A stretch of DNA of 64,000 bases, from the NCBI GenBank assembly GCA_028282785.1, contig JANQHE010000024.1:1-64000 (forward strand). Direction: 5' to 3'. Position 1 is the first letter of the stretch, and each line of letters opens with the position of its first letter. This document shows positions 33,192 to 42,773 of the stretch, piece by piece. Made by a program: the position numbers and the translations under genes. The DNA is from Bacteroidales bacterium. Lineage in GTDB: Bacteria; Bacteroidota; Bacteroidia; Bacteroidales; UBA12077. Below the pieces are notes generated by a model that had not been told where the DNA came from, made no database searches, and saw only the letters and a program-made list of their open reading frames with translations.

Positions 33192-35846
33192 ATGAAAAGT
33201 TATAAATATCTATTATTACTATTTTTTACAACTATCTTTTCTATAACGGCTAATGCTCAAAAATATCAATTTAGCGGAAAAGTTTTTGATGCTGAAAAAA
33301 ATCCTTTATACTATGCCGTAGTTAATTTAAAAGGAACACATATATATGATTTAACCGATGAGAATGGTCAATACATTTTAGAAGATATTGTACCAGGTAA
33401 GTATACACTTTATGTAACTATTCTTGGATACCAAAATATTGAAAAAGAAATTGAAATTAATGGAGATGTTGTAAATTACAATTTCTATTTGGAAGAATCT
33501 TCATTAGCGTTAGACGAGGTTGTGGTTACTGCAAAAGTAACGCAAAGTAAAGAGGGGAGTACAACGTATAAAATAGGCAGTGATGCTATACAGCAAATAC
33601 AACCTATAAGTGTAAGTGACATTTTACAACTGATACCCGGGAATCAAGTTGGTTCAACTAACTTAAATAGAGTGGCTCAAGCGGATTTACGAAATGCAGG
33701 AGGTGATTACTCTAGCTTAAATGCGTTTGGCACAGCAGTGATTTTAGATGGAAATCAGCTTAGTACTGACGGAGTTATGCAATCAGGAGAGGGTGCCGGG
33801 CATTCAACAGCAAATAAAGGAATAGATTTAAGAGAGATTTCAGCTTCCAATATTGAGTCGGTAGAGGTTGTTTCTGGTGTTCCTAGTGCAAAATATGGGA
33901 ATGTTACGTCCGGAGCTATTATTATAAATAGGAAGGCAGGTTATACGCCTTATCATTTTAGTTTCAATAGTACACCTAACTCTTACCAATTTGGAGTTAA
34001 TAAAGGGTTTAAATCTGAGAAAGGTGGTTTTTTGAATATTGATGGAGATTATACATATAATAATGCAACAGGAGTCTCAAGAAAAAGATATTATCAAAGA
34101 ATAAATATGGGATTAATGTGGACAAAAGAAATCTCTAAAAACTTAGAGTGGAATCATAATATGTCATTAAGGTATGGTTTAAACTTTGACGGACAGAGAA
34201 AAGACCCTGATGAGGAAGTTGTACAGGCTAAATTTGAAAATAGGTCTCATAATATTATTTTTGGTACAAACGGGAGCTTAAAAGTTTTAGGAAGAACAAC
34301 CTATTCTATTAACGGTAATTATACACACCGGTATTCATATAAAGATGTTATTGACGGCGGGCCAACAATTGTAATGGAATCTCTAGAGGAGGGTACTCAT
34401 TTTGCTGGTTATTCTCCTGTTGTATTCAATAGAGTAACAGAATTTTATGGAGAACCTGTTAACATAAATGGAAGGCTTGAAACACAACAAACGTTTAAAA
34501 CCCTGGGTTTTAGACATAGCACCACTTCAGGATTTGAATTTTCTTACAATAAAAATTACGGAAAAGGAAGAGTCCTTGCAGACAGTACAAATGTAGCATC
34601 AAACACAGGTGGACAGAGAGAAATGAATTTTTATAATGCGCCAGCTTCAGAGATTTATTCTTTCTATTTTCAAGATGATATTAGCTTAGATAAAGAGAAG
34701 GCAAATTATCTTTTTAAAGTAGGATTACGATATGATTATATGTTAAAAAGATATCATTTATTATCACCAAGAATATCTTTATCAGCACGTTATTTTGAGA
34801 AACTAAGATTTAGGTTGGCTTATGGTATTTCATATAAGACACCATCAATGCTTCAAATGTATCCTGGACCAACGTATTTTGATGTTAAGAATCTGGATAA
34901 AAGTTATTCAGAAGATGAAGCACGGAGGATTGCTGTCGTAACAACTTATATTTATCAACCGACACATGAGAATATTGACCCTTCAAAAGGAACGACTTTG
35001 GAAGGAGGGTTTGATATTGATCATGATGGCTTTAACTTAAGAGTAACAGGGTTTTATAAGGAAATTAACAATGGTATATCCAGTGTTAGTAATTTACTAA
35101 CTTTCGATAAACAAGTATGGGATACTTTAACAATAGCGGGAACCAATGCACTTACAGCAATTCCTACGGATAGCATAGTAAGAGTTTCAACAACATTCCC
35201 GGTTTATGAGAACTCAGTTCAAAGTCAAACTCAAGGAATAGAATTGTCTGTACAATTTCCTAAAATAAAGGCAACATCGACTACAATAAACCTTTCAGGG
35301 AGCTACTTAAAAACCCATGAAAGTAATGATGCATTAACAATTAAAGGGTCTCCCAATTTAGGGGGAGCTTCCGAATTAAGATATGGTGTTTATGAGAGGC
35401 CATCCTATGATACTTATGTAACACGCTCTAATTTGACTATCGCACAACATATACCTCAAATTAAATTGATGGTTACATTAATGACGGAAATAAACTGGAT
35501 AAATAAAAAGGAGCTCACAAATGATCCAAGTCCGTATCCTTTTGCATATTATAGTATAGATGGTACGTATAATGTGATACCTGAAGGTGAGAGAGCAAAT
35601 GAAGAGTATAATGATTTATATCGCTCAAGTGAATATTTCACTACGGCTCCGCAACCTATTTATTTTAATTTTCATGTACAAATAAGAAAAGAAACAAAAC
35701 AAGGGCACAACTTCTCTTTTTATGCTAGCAATTTTTTATGGTATAATCCCACTTATGAAGGAAAAGCCTCTCTAGATGGCAGAAAAGCGATACATTATCT
35801 TAATTCGAAAGTAACTTTTGGTATTGGATTCAATTTTAAATTATAA
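33192..35846 (+). CDS. TonB-dependent receptor of the DUF4876/M16 operon
   Basis: About 884 residues from the ATG at 33192, which begins a good signal peptide (MKSYKYLLLLFFTTIFSITA). An upstream GTG at 33129 lies before the promoter and is rejected. A CarboxypepD_reg-like domain follows (KYQFSGKVFDAEKNPLYYAV), then a plug (VVTAKVTQSKEGSTTYKIG, VSGVPSAKYGNVTSGAI) and a beta-barrel ending FGIGFNFKL. It imports a ligand unknown from sequence; the ChaN-like neighbour suggests haem. The lipoprotein gene follows after 26 bp. Confidence 0.88.
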   Translation: MKSYKYLLLLFFTTIFSITANAQKYQFSGKVFDAEKNPLYYAVVNLKGTHIYDLTDENGQYILEDIVPGKYTLYVTILGYQNIEKEIEINGDVVNYNFYLEESSLALDEVVVTAKVTQSKEGSTTYKIGSDAIQQIQPISVSDILQLIPGNQVGSTNLNRVAQADLRNAGGDYSSLNAFGTAVILDGNQLSTDGVMQSGEGAGHSTANKGIDLREISASNIESVEVVSGVPSAKYGNVTSGAIIINRKAGYTPYHFSFNSTPNSYQFGVNKGFKSEKGGFLNIDGDYTYNNATGVSRKRYYQRINMGLMWTKEISKNLEWNHNMSLRYGLNFDGQRKDPDEEVVQAKFENRSHNIIFGTNGSLKVLGRTTYSINGNYTHRYSYKDVIDGGPTIVMESLEEGTHFAGYSPVVFNRVTEFYGEPVNINGRLETQQTFKTLGFRHSTTSGFEFSYNKNYGKGRVLADSTNVASNTGGQREMNFYNAPASEIYSFYFQDDISLDKEKANYLFKVGLRYDYMLKRYHLLSPRISLSARYFEKLRFRLAYGISYKTPSMLQMYPGPTYFDVKNLDKSYSEDEARRIAVVTTYIYQPTHENIDPSKGTTLEGGFDIDHDGFNLRVTGFYKEINNGISSVSNLLTFDKQVWDTLTIAGTNALTAIPTDSIVRVSTTFPVYENSVQSQTQGIELSVQFPKIKATSTTINLSGSYLKTHESNDALTIKGSPNLGGASELRYGVYERPSYDTYVTRSNLTIAQHIPQIKLMVTLMTEINWINKKELTNDPSPYPFAYYSIDGTYNVIPEGERANEEYNDLYRSSEYFTTAPQPIYFNFHVQIRKETKQGHNFSFYASNFLWYNPTYEGKASLDGRKAIHYLNSKVTFGIGFNFKL

Positions 35847-35872
35847 ATAAAGTTTAACTAAACCCAATTACT

Positions 35873-37111
35873 ATGGAAAACAAATTTAAATTATTCTTAG
35901 CAATGACATTAGCTACAATTATGGCTATAAGTTTTGTTGCTTGTGATGACGATGATGAAGTAAAATTAGCGAATTTGAATGTTCAAGTTGATATAGCAGA
36001 TTCGTTTACAGGCTTATCTGCTGCTAATTTGTACGTTTATATTACAAACACTTCAGATAATGGAGTAGATTCAGCATTAACAGATGCAACAGGTTTAGCT
36101 GCATTTGTTGATTTGGCTCCTGGAACATATAATGTTTCTGCCGAAATGGAATTAACTGCAGAAGAAGCTGGTGCTGCATCAGGTTATTACGAGGAAATGA
36201 CATTAGTTGGAACTGCAATTAATGAGGAATTATTAGGCGGATTCGATCATGAGGCTTCTATTGAGTTAGATGGAAAACCAGCAAGTAGCCTTGTTATTAA
36301 AGAGCTTTATTTTAATGGATCAATGGTTGATTTTATTTTCTATAAAAGTCAGTTTATTGAACTTTTTAATAATTCAGATGACGTTGTTTATGCAGATGGT
36401 TTATATGTTGCGATGCTTGCGCCACAAACTAATGGGTCAGGAACAAGCGATGTACCTACAACTTTAGATTTAACAGAAACGGTATATGCACAAAAAATAA
36501 TGAGAGTGCCAGGAACTGGTAGTGATTACCCCATTCAAGCAGGCGAAACTTTTCTTATAGCGCTAAATGCTGTTGATTATAGTAATGGAGGAGCATCTAC
36601 TAACGTAGATCTTTCCGGGGCAGATATGGAAACTTTTGCAACCGCATGGATGGAATCTTTAGGAAGAACAGGAGCTATTGATGATGTTGATAATATTGAT
36701 GTTCCTAATATGGAATGTGTTTATTTAAATCAAACTTATGGATGGTACCAAATGGATCCGGGTAGCCCAAGTGTTGTTATTTTTAGAAATGAATCTTTCA
36801 CAATCAATGAAATAACAGATCCGGCTGCGGATATTCCTGCCGAAATTTATGAAATATACGCAGAAATTAATGTTGAAGATATCTTAGATGGAGTAGATAT
36901 TATGGTAAATGCAGAGACCGGAAATTTCAAAAGACTACCATCAAACATTGATGCCGGATTTAGCTATATCGATGGTTATTTTACTAACAAGAGTGTTAGA
37001 AGGAAAGAGGAAAGAACCGTAAGTGGACGTAAAATTTTAAAGGACACAAATAACAGTACTAATGATCTAGAAGTTATTGATACTCCTACACCAGGTGGAT
37101 TTGGAAATTAA
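35873..37111 (+). CDS. DUF4876 lipoprotein, receptor partner
   Basis: A 412-residue lipoprotein with lipobox ending at Cys24 (AISFVACDDDDE). An N-terminal Ig-like/carboxypeptidase-regulatory repeat (about 35-125, TDATGLAAFVDLAPGTYNVS) is followed by a lamin-tail-like beta domain (YFNGSMVDFIFYKSQFIELF). This matches the DUF4876 lipoproteins that follow TonB receptors in Bacteroidota. It probably sits on the cell surface and captures or gates the ligand. A hairpin separates it from the next gene. Confidence 0.75.
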   Translation: MENKFKLFLAMTLATIMAISFVACDDDDEVKLANLNVQVDIADSFTGLSAANLYVYITNTSDNGVDSALTDATGLAAFVDLAPGTYNVSAEMELTAEEAGAASGYYEEMTLVGTAINEELLGGFDHEASIELDGKPASSLVIKELYFNGSMVDFIFYKSQFIELFNNSDDVVYADGLYVAMLAPQTNGSGTSDVPTTLDLTETVYAQKIMRVPGTGSDYPIQAGETFLIALNAVDYSNGGASTNVDLSGADMETFATAWMESLGRTGAIDDVDNIDVPNMECVYLNQTYGWYQMDPGSPSVVIFRNESFTINEITDPAADIPAEIYEIYAEINVEDILDGVDIMVNAETGNFKRLPSNIDAGFSYIDGYFTNKSVRRKEERTVSGRKILKDTNNSTNDLEVIDTPTPGGFGN

Positions 37112-37117
37112 TAATAA

Positions 37118-37147
37118 TTAAGGTTGCTCTTTTTAGGGCAACCTTAA
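37118..37147 (+). terminator. Intercistronic hairpin, partial terminator or mRNA stabiliser
   Basis: TTAAGGTTGC (37118-37127) pairs perfectly with GCAACCTTAA (37138-37147) around a 10-nt loop. No T-run follows, so partial termination or mRNA processing between the lipoprotein and the next gene is more likely than full termination. Confidence 0.6.
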
Positions 37148-37162
37148 ATCAAAATTCAGAAT

Positions 37163-38728
37163 ATGAAAAACTTATTGCTCATATTATTTTTTGTACAGAG
37201 TATTGTTGTTTTAAGTAAAGCTTCAGATACAACCAATGTTAGATTATCATTGGTTCATGATCCAAACAGAGAGTTTTATTTAAAAGAACAACTTGATGTA
37301 TACAAATTCTTACCTTCTAACATTGGATTATGGGATAATGGTGATTATTCGGCAATATTTGTGAAAGGAGGCACAGATCAAGGCAGTTTTAAGTTGATTG
37401 ATGAATTTGATAAAAATGAGCAATTTTCTTTTAAAAGCGAATCTGTTCAATCTTTTGAAAAAGCAGGATGGAGATTTTATGGAAACTTCACTTTTAATAT
37501 TTCAGACCATGAAAAGGCTGATTGGAATTTAGGATATCAAAAATCTGAAATAGGAAACCCATTTCGATTAATAACAGAAAGGACAGGAGATTTTAATGTT
37601 AAGCATTATGGTTTAAACGGAATAATGAATAAAAAGCTGGGAGAAAAAATATCTTTGGCTTTAGGAATTGTTTACAGCGGAGACTTATATTTCAGGTTAC
37701 GAGACACTCGAAATGAATTTTATAATGTAAAAACAGAAATTAACGGTTCTTTCAGTTATGCCATAACGAAAAGCAAACACATGTCTTTAGGTTTGTCTTT
37801 CTATTATAAAAAGGGTTCTCCACAATTTAGTAACACGTTCTTTGGAACGGAACCAGATCAGAAACTAAATTTTAATGAAGGCTTGGGGGATTTTAGTGAA
37901 ATTGACAACCTTAGTAATCAATATTATTTAACAAATAAAAATCCCAAATATTATGTTGGTTATTTTTCTGGTATAAGAAATAAGTTTTCCATAGCTTATT
38001 CTTTATATTCAGGAGATGAACTATGGGAGAATAGAATTTATAGTGAACCAATTGATTCTGTTTATCAGTCACACGAGGAGCTCTATAAGTACGAATACTT
38101 AAGTCAAGAGATCATTAGTTCATATCTAATTGATAAATCAAATTATAAAGTCTTTAATTTTCTAAGTGCAAAATATATAAATGGCACAGGATATAGATAT
38201 AGGGGATTTTACGAAAAGACATACATTTACGATGGTTTAAATATAAAAGCAACTTCTCAGTTGTTGAGGCCAAATTCAAGTTTTTTTAATTTAAGTAAAT
38301 TAACATTGGATTATGAAAATGTAAGCAAAAAAGGTATGTTGTATGCCAATCAAATTGACTATACTAACATAACAACCAATATTAGAACCGGCTATTCTTT
38401 TAAATTGAATACCAGTAATAAACTAGCTTTCAATATTGATGGGAGTTATAAATATAATCTGTCTTATAAGCATGATGTTGTAGCGGCAGCTCAAAGAAGG
38501 TACACGGAAGTTTTTGCACATAATGAAGTTGCATATCACACGACAAACTATTATACAATCGGGGGCGAAATAAAATGGCTTAAACAATCGCAGAAAATGG
38601 GAACCGAACTGCTTGTTAAATACCGTTACTTAACTCCGACCGACGTAAAATTTATAAATCAATATTCAATAATATCTGATAAGAATTATAGATATTATTG
38701 GGAGGCTTGTCTTAACTTTTACTTTTAA
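37163..38728 (+). CDS. DUF6850-like outer-membrane beta-barrel protein
   Basis: A 521-residue protein with signal peptide (MKNLLLILFFVQSIVVLSKA) and strands throughout, ending in an aromatic-rich C-terminus (YYWEACLNFYF), as expected for an outer-membrane barrel. I believe it belongs to the DUF6850 group commonly found after DUF4876 genes; that family call is moderate. It may be a second porin-like component of the uptake system. The next gene starts 13 bp later. Confidence 0.65.
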   Translation: MKNLLLILFFVQSIVVLSKASDTTNVRLSLVHDPNREFYLKEQLDVYKFLPSNIGLWDNGDYSAIFVKGGTDQGSFKLIDEFDKNEQFSFKSESVQSFEKAGWRFYGNFTFNISDHEKADWNLGYQKSEIGNPFRLITERTGDFNVKHYGLNGIMNKKLGEKISLALGIVYSGDLYFRLRDTRNEFYNVKTEINGSFSYAITKSKHMSLGLSFYYKKGSPQFSNTFFGTEPDQKLNFNEGLGDFSEIDNLSNQYYLTNKNPKYYVGYFSGIRNKFSIAYSLYSGDELWENRIYSEPIDSVYQSHEELYKYEYLSQEIISSYLIDKSNYKVFNFLSAKYINGTGYRYRGFYEKTYIYDGLNIKATSQLLRPNSSFFNLSKLTLDYENVSKKGMLYANQIDYTNITTNIRTGYSFKLNTSNKLAFNIDGSYKYNLSYKHDVVAAAQRRYTEVFAHNEVAYHTTNYYTIGGEIKWLKQSQKMGTELLVKYRYLTPTDVKFINQYSIISDKNYRYYWEACLNFYF

Positions 38729-38741
38729 AAACGAAAATAAA

Positions 38742-39713
38742 ATGAAAAAAATAACAAGTATTATTCTGATAACTTTATTACTACTAAATACATCTTTTGC
38801 AAAAAGAGATAAAAAAAAGAATAAAGACGAACAAAAAACATACACAAGTGATTTACCGGCATATGTAATTTATAATTCTGAAGGAGAGAAAGTTACCTTC
38901 TCAGAAATGATGGAAGAACTCTATAAACATGACATTTGTTTATTTGGAGAAATGCATGATGATCCTATCTCCCATTGGTTAGAAAAAATGGTTACAGAAG
39001 CAATGGTTAAGGAAAAAGGACAAAATCTTGTATTAGGTGGTGAGATGTGGGAGGCTGATCAGCAATTGTTAATGGATGAATTTATGGTTCATAAACTTGT
39101 AGATAAAAAGGCATATGTAGAAAGCGCTAAAAACTGGCCAAATTTCAGAGATTATAGACCTTTGTTGGGAATTGCACTTCGTAACGATCTTAAGTTTGTT
39201 TGCACCAATATACCTCGTCGTTATGCTAAGGTAGTTTATAAAAAAGGAATTGAATATTTGGATAGTTTGCCGGAGGCAGCCTATCAATATCTTCCTCCTA
39301 TGCCCATTCATTTTGACTTAACACAACCTGCATATGCTAATATGATGAGTGTTTTTGGTCCGGATGATACTGCTCATAATAAAAATGCAGGGGCAGCATC
39401 AGCCATGATGGCTTACAAAGGTTCAAACCTTGTAAAGGCTCAAGCAATAAAGGATGCAACGATGGCATATCGAATCTTACAAAATTGGGAAAAAGGGAAA
39501 TACTTTTTACACTACAATGGTACCTATCATTCGAAATTCTATGATAGTATCTATTATTACTTGAAATATTATAACCCGGAAGTTGATATTGTAACCATTC
39601 ATACCTGGGAAGTAAAGGATAATTTGGAGTTGCCAGAGGAAGAAAATGCTGCTGATTTTAACATTATGGTTCCTACAACTATGCCAAAGACTTATGATAG
39701 CGGTGCGTTATAA
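38742..39713 (+). CDS. ChaN-like haem-binding protein
   Basis: A 323-residue secreted protein; signal peptide ends near TSFAKRDKK, without a lipobox Cys. The ChaN/Tiki-type fold is shown by ICLFGEMHDDPISHW, then GGEMWEADQQ, and the C-terminal HYNGTYHSKFYDS. ChaN proteins bind haem, and the related Tiki proteins are metallopeptidase-like. The operon position between the barrel and the M16 peptidases supports handling of haem or a haem peptide in the periplasm. Confidence 0.8.
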   Translation: MKKITSIILITLLLLNTSFAKRDKKKNKDEQKTYTSDLPAYVIYNSEGEKVTFSEMMEELYKHDICLFGEMHDDPISHWLEKMVTEAMVKEKGQNLVLGGEMWEADQQLLMDEFMVHKLVDKKAYVESAKNWPNFRDYRPLLGIALRNDLKFVCTNIPRRYAKVVYKKGIEYLDSLPEAAYQYLPPMPIHFDLTQPAYANMMSVFGPDDTAHNKNAGAASAMMAYKGSNLVKAQAIKDATMAYRILQNWEKGKYFLHYNGTYHSKFYDSIYYYLKYYNPEVDIVTIHTWEVKDNLELPEEENAADFNIMVPTTMPKTYDSGAL

Positions 39714-39806
39714 TTAAAATTACACATAAGTTAACATAACTTTTTTAATGCATAAATATTAAGTAAAATATATTTAAGCCAGCGATAGCTGTATAAAGAA
39801 TAAAAT

Positions 39807-41126
39807 ATGAAGAAAATTATCGTTATAATGTTGTTAATACTTCCATCAATTCTATGTGCTAAAAAGAAACCAATGGCAGAATTCGTGGAGTATGATCTAG
39901 ACAATGGTTTACACGTAATTATTTATCACGATGTAAATGAACCTAACGTTGTTGTCGGAACTAAATATCATGTTGGTTCTAAAAACGAAGAAGCAGATCG
40001 TACGGGATTTGCACATTTCTATGAGCATTTACTTTTCCATGGTACTAAAAATATACCACAAGGCGAATTCGAAAATATAGTTATGAATGCCGGTGGATAT
40101 TGTAATGCATATACAAGTTATGATGTAACCTACTACTATCAACTTTTACCGGCTCATGAGTTTAAATTAGGTTTATGGGTTGAATCGGAAAGAATGTTGC
40201 ACCCGGTAATTACAGAGGAAGGAATAGATCGCGAGCGAGAAATTGTAAAAGAAGAAAAACGTATGCGTTATGATAATAAAGTATTGGGTAATGCATATTA
40301 TGATATGATGGGTGCAATGTTTACATACGAAACCTATGGACATAATATGATCGGTTCCATGGAAGATCTGGATGCTTCATCAATAAAAGATTTTGATGCT
40401 TTCTTCAAAAAATATTATGTACCTAATAATGCATGCTTAGTTGTAGCTGGTAACGTAGATATTCCTGAAACTAAAAAGTGGATTGATTATTATTTTAAAG
40501 ATATTCCAAAAGGAAAAGAAGTCAAAAGACCAACCAATTTTGGAACACCGTCGGGAAAAGAAAAAATTATAGAGAAAACAGAAAAAGGAATTAAAGAAAC
40601 CGCTGTTGCATTATGTTATTATGCAATGCCTGAAACACATGAGGATTCTTATGTGATGAACGTAATTGCAGCAATTTTATCCGGGGATAATTCGTATTCT
40701 TATTTTGACAAGGATGTTTTAGTCGATAGTGATACAATTATTAATCATGTTTCCGCGACAACTGAACTATGGGAAAAAGTTGGAGCATTTAGGATTAAAG
40801 GAAAACTCAAGGTAGAAAACCAGGAGCAACACTTAATCTCAAAAGTTGAAGAACAACTGGAAAGATTAAAAAATGAACCTGTAGACGATTATGTATTACA
40901 ACAAGTTTTAAATGTTTTTGAAGTAAGTTATACTGATTTTTATTTTCATGCCGAATCCTTAGCCGATCAAGTTACCAACTTTTACCACTTCTGGGGAGAT
41001 GCAAGCGAATTTAATAATGTAATTGAGCACTATACGAGCATAACTAGTGAAGATATTCAACGTGTTGCAAAAAAATACTTTAATAAAGATAATCGGGTAA
41101 CTATTATTTATCATCCTGAAAAATAG
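39807..41126 (+). CDS. M16 family zinc peptidase, active subunit
   Basis: A 439-residue exported protease: signal peptide (residues 1-17), then the inverted zinc motif H70-F-Y-E73-H74 (HFYEHLLFHG) and the distal Glu in the EREIVKEEKR segment about 75 residues on. Size and order match M16B half-enzymes that work as heterodimers. It is preceded by a 93-bp gap with a weak hairpin, so it may have extra transcription control. The next gene starts 6 bp after its stop. It likely degrades an imported or receptor-bound polypeptide. Confidence 0.88.
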   Translation: MKKIIVIMLLILPSILCAKKKPMAEFVEYDLDNGLHVIIYHDVNEPNVVVGTKYHVGSKNEEADRTGFAHFYEHLLFHGTKNIPQGEFENIVMNAGGYCNAYTSYDVTYYYQLLPAHEFKLGLWVESERMLHPVITEEGIDREREIVKEEKRMRYDNKVLGNAYYDMMGAMFTYETYGHNMIGSMEDLDASSIKDFDAFFKKYYVPNNACLVVAGNVDIPETKKWIDYYFKDIPKGKEVKRPTNFGTPSGKEKIIEKTEKGIKETAVALCYYAMPETHEDSYVMNVIAAILSGDNSYSYFDKDVLVDSDTIINHVSATTELWEKVGAFRIKGKLKVENQEQHLISKVEEQLERLKNEPVDDYVLQQVLNVFEVSYTDFYFHAESLADQVTNFYHFWGDASEFNNVIEHYTSITSEDIQRVAKKYFNKDNRVTIIYHPEK

Positions 41127-41132
41127 ATTGTC

Positions 41133-42590
41133 ATGAAAAATATTATATTATCATTAATTATATTGTTCATTGTTGTCAAAGCGAATGCACAAGTTGACAG
41201 AACACAAGTACCACACCCAAATAGTCCTGAAAAATTAAACGTGGGAGTATTAATTCCAATTAAAATGGACAATAATTTGCAGGTTTATTTAGCCCCAATA
41301 AAAAAATATCCAAAATTTACAATCTCTATAAATATAGAGCAGTTAGGCTTTGATGAGGATGAAAGACAAGAGGAAAAAGGAATTTTGGGAAAGGCATATT
41401 ATTCAAAATTATCAGAAAAATACCCAAATGGTGAAATAGATTCTTTGGTAAAATTAAAAGGCTCAATGTTGTCTGTAACTGCTCATGGAGGTACAATAAA
41501 GGGTATGAACAGAGATATTGAAACTTTGTTGGATATGTACTTTGATTTACTTCAAAATCCTGTAATAAAGAAAGAATACATAAAGGAGGAGGCAGAAAAT
41601 CACAAGAAGTCTTTGGAGAGAAAGAAAACATCAAAAGGAGGTGTTTTTAATAACAAATCATTTGATAAAGAGAGATTAATAGATTCGCTATTATATGGTA
41701 AAAGCCAGGAAAAAGAGAAAAAGGAAGAAATAATTCTAAACTACGATAACATCGGAGTAAACGAGGTTAAAGATTTTATTCAAAAAAGAATGGTAGCCAA
41801 CAATTCAGTTGTAGTAATTATTGGCGATTTTACTGAGAAGGAAACCAAGAAACTGATGGATAAATATTTTGGTGATTGGCAGCAGGGAGAATCTTTTGTA
41901 AGAAAAAGGGATCTTAAAACATATGAACCACTTATTAAAAATCGTAAAATTATAGTTCTGGATAAGCCTAATGCAGTTCAATCCAGATTAAGTTTGCAAT
42001 GGATTTTAAAAGGTGCATATATGTATGATGAAAACAGTGTAAAAATTGAGGTTTTAAATGAAATATTAGGCGAAAGCCAGTTATCGTATTTATATAAAAA
42101 TGTTCGAGTAGATAAAGGTTTATGTTATTTTATCGGATCAAGTATTACGCCTGATGATAATGGAGGCAGAGCATCCATATGGACACAGGTGCGTACCGAT
42201 CAAACTGCATACGCAATTGAAAATATTATTTTAGAAATGCTCCGAATCAGAAATTACGACGTTTCGGATCAAGACCTAAAAGTTGCTAAAAGTAGCTTAA
42301 TAGGTGAGTTTACGCGTTCTCTAAGTGGGATAGCACCAGTTCCATATATCTCATTTGCAATGGTAAAGGAGCTGTATAATTTACCAGACGATTATTTACA
42401 AAACAGAGTTTCGAAATATTACGAAATTACAAAGAAAGATATTCGTGAAATGGCAGAGAAATATGTAAATCCTTTTGAGTGTATAGTTATTGTGGAAGGG
42501 AAAGCTGCTGAGCTACACGGTACTTTAGAACGATTTGGAGAAGTAACCTATTTAGATGAAGATGGAAAAGGGTTAATTTTTGAGAAATAG
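41133..42590 (+). CDS. M16 family peptidase homologue lacking the zinc motif
   Basis: A 485-residue exported protein (signal peptide ending KANAQ). The fold and C-terminal M16 half are recognisable (LQWILKGAYMYDENS, YKNVRVDKGLCYFIGSS), but at the place of HxxEH it reads GILGKAYYSKL, so it cannot bind catalytic zinc. In heterodimeric M16B peptidases one subunit is such a non-catalytic partner that shapes the substrate chamber. It pairs with the active subunit directly upstream and ends at a terminator. Confidence 0.85.
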   Translation: MKNIILSLIILFIVVKANAQVDRTQVPHPNSPEKLNVGVLIPIKMDNNLQVYLAPIKKYPKFTISINIEQLGFDEDERQEEKGILGKAYYSKLSEKYPNGEIDSLVKLKGSMLSVTAHGGTIKGMNRDIETLLDMYFDLLQNPVIKKEYIKEEAENHKKSLERKKTSKGGVFNNKSFDKERLIDSLLYGKSQEKEKKEEIILNYDNIGVNEVKDFIQKRMVANNSVVVIIGDFTEKETKKLMDKYFGDWQQGESFVRKRDLKTYEPLIKNRKIIVLDKPNAVQSRLSLQWILKGAYMYDENSVKIEVLNEILGESQLSYLYKNVRVDKGLCYFIGSSITPDDNGGRASIWTQVRTDQTAYAIENIILEMLRIRNYDVSDQDLKVAKSSLIGEFTRSLSGIAPVPYISFAMVKELYNLPDDYLQNRVSKYYEITKKDIREMAEKYVNPFECIVIVEGKAAELHGTLERFGEVTYLDEDGKGLIFEK

Positions 42591-42608
42591 ATAATTTTTA
42601 GGGGTTAA

Positions 42609-42649
42609 AGGGGCTTCTATGTTGTAAAGCAAGTAGAAGCCTCTTTTTT
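42609..42649 (+). terminator. Terminator of the TonB receptor/M16 operon
   Basis: GGGGCTTCTA pairs with TAGAAGCCTC (one G-U pair) around a 14-nt loop, followed by TTTTTT, 19 bp after the stop codon. Confidence 0.85.
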
Positions 42650-42681
42650 GTATATAATCATTAAGTCCGGGATTCTTTTTC

Positions 42682-42703
42682 TAACTTTGTTATAAAACAA
42701 AGT
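42682..42703 (+). promoter_or_regulatory. Candidate operator/promoter of the RND operon
   Basis: TAACTTTG (42682-42689) fits the -7 consensus TAnnTTTG. It overlaps the perfect inverted repeat ACTTTGT-N6-ACAAAGT (42684-42703), a possible repressor site. No TTG lies 20 nt upstream. The ATG is 84 nt downstream. Confidence 0.4.
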
Positions 42704-42773
42704 ATTCTTTAAACTTTATTTCTAAACAATTGTCTTAGCTTACGGACTTAACAATAAACAAGATTTTAAAATA

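Noticed and set aside
42661-42751. 9-bp inverted repeats TTAAGTCCG and CGGACTTAA, 73 bp apart, before the RND operon
   Set aside because: Spacing is too wide for an operator and there are no other signs of a mobile element; chance is likely.
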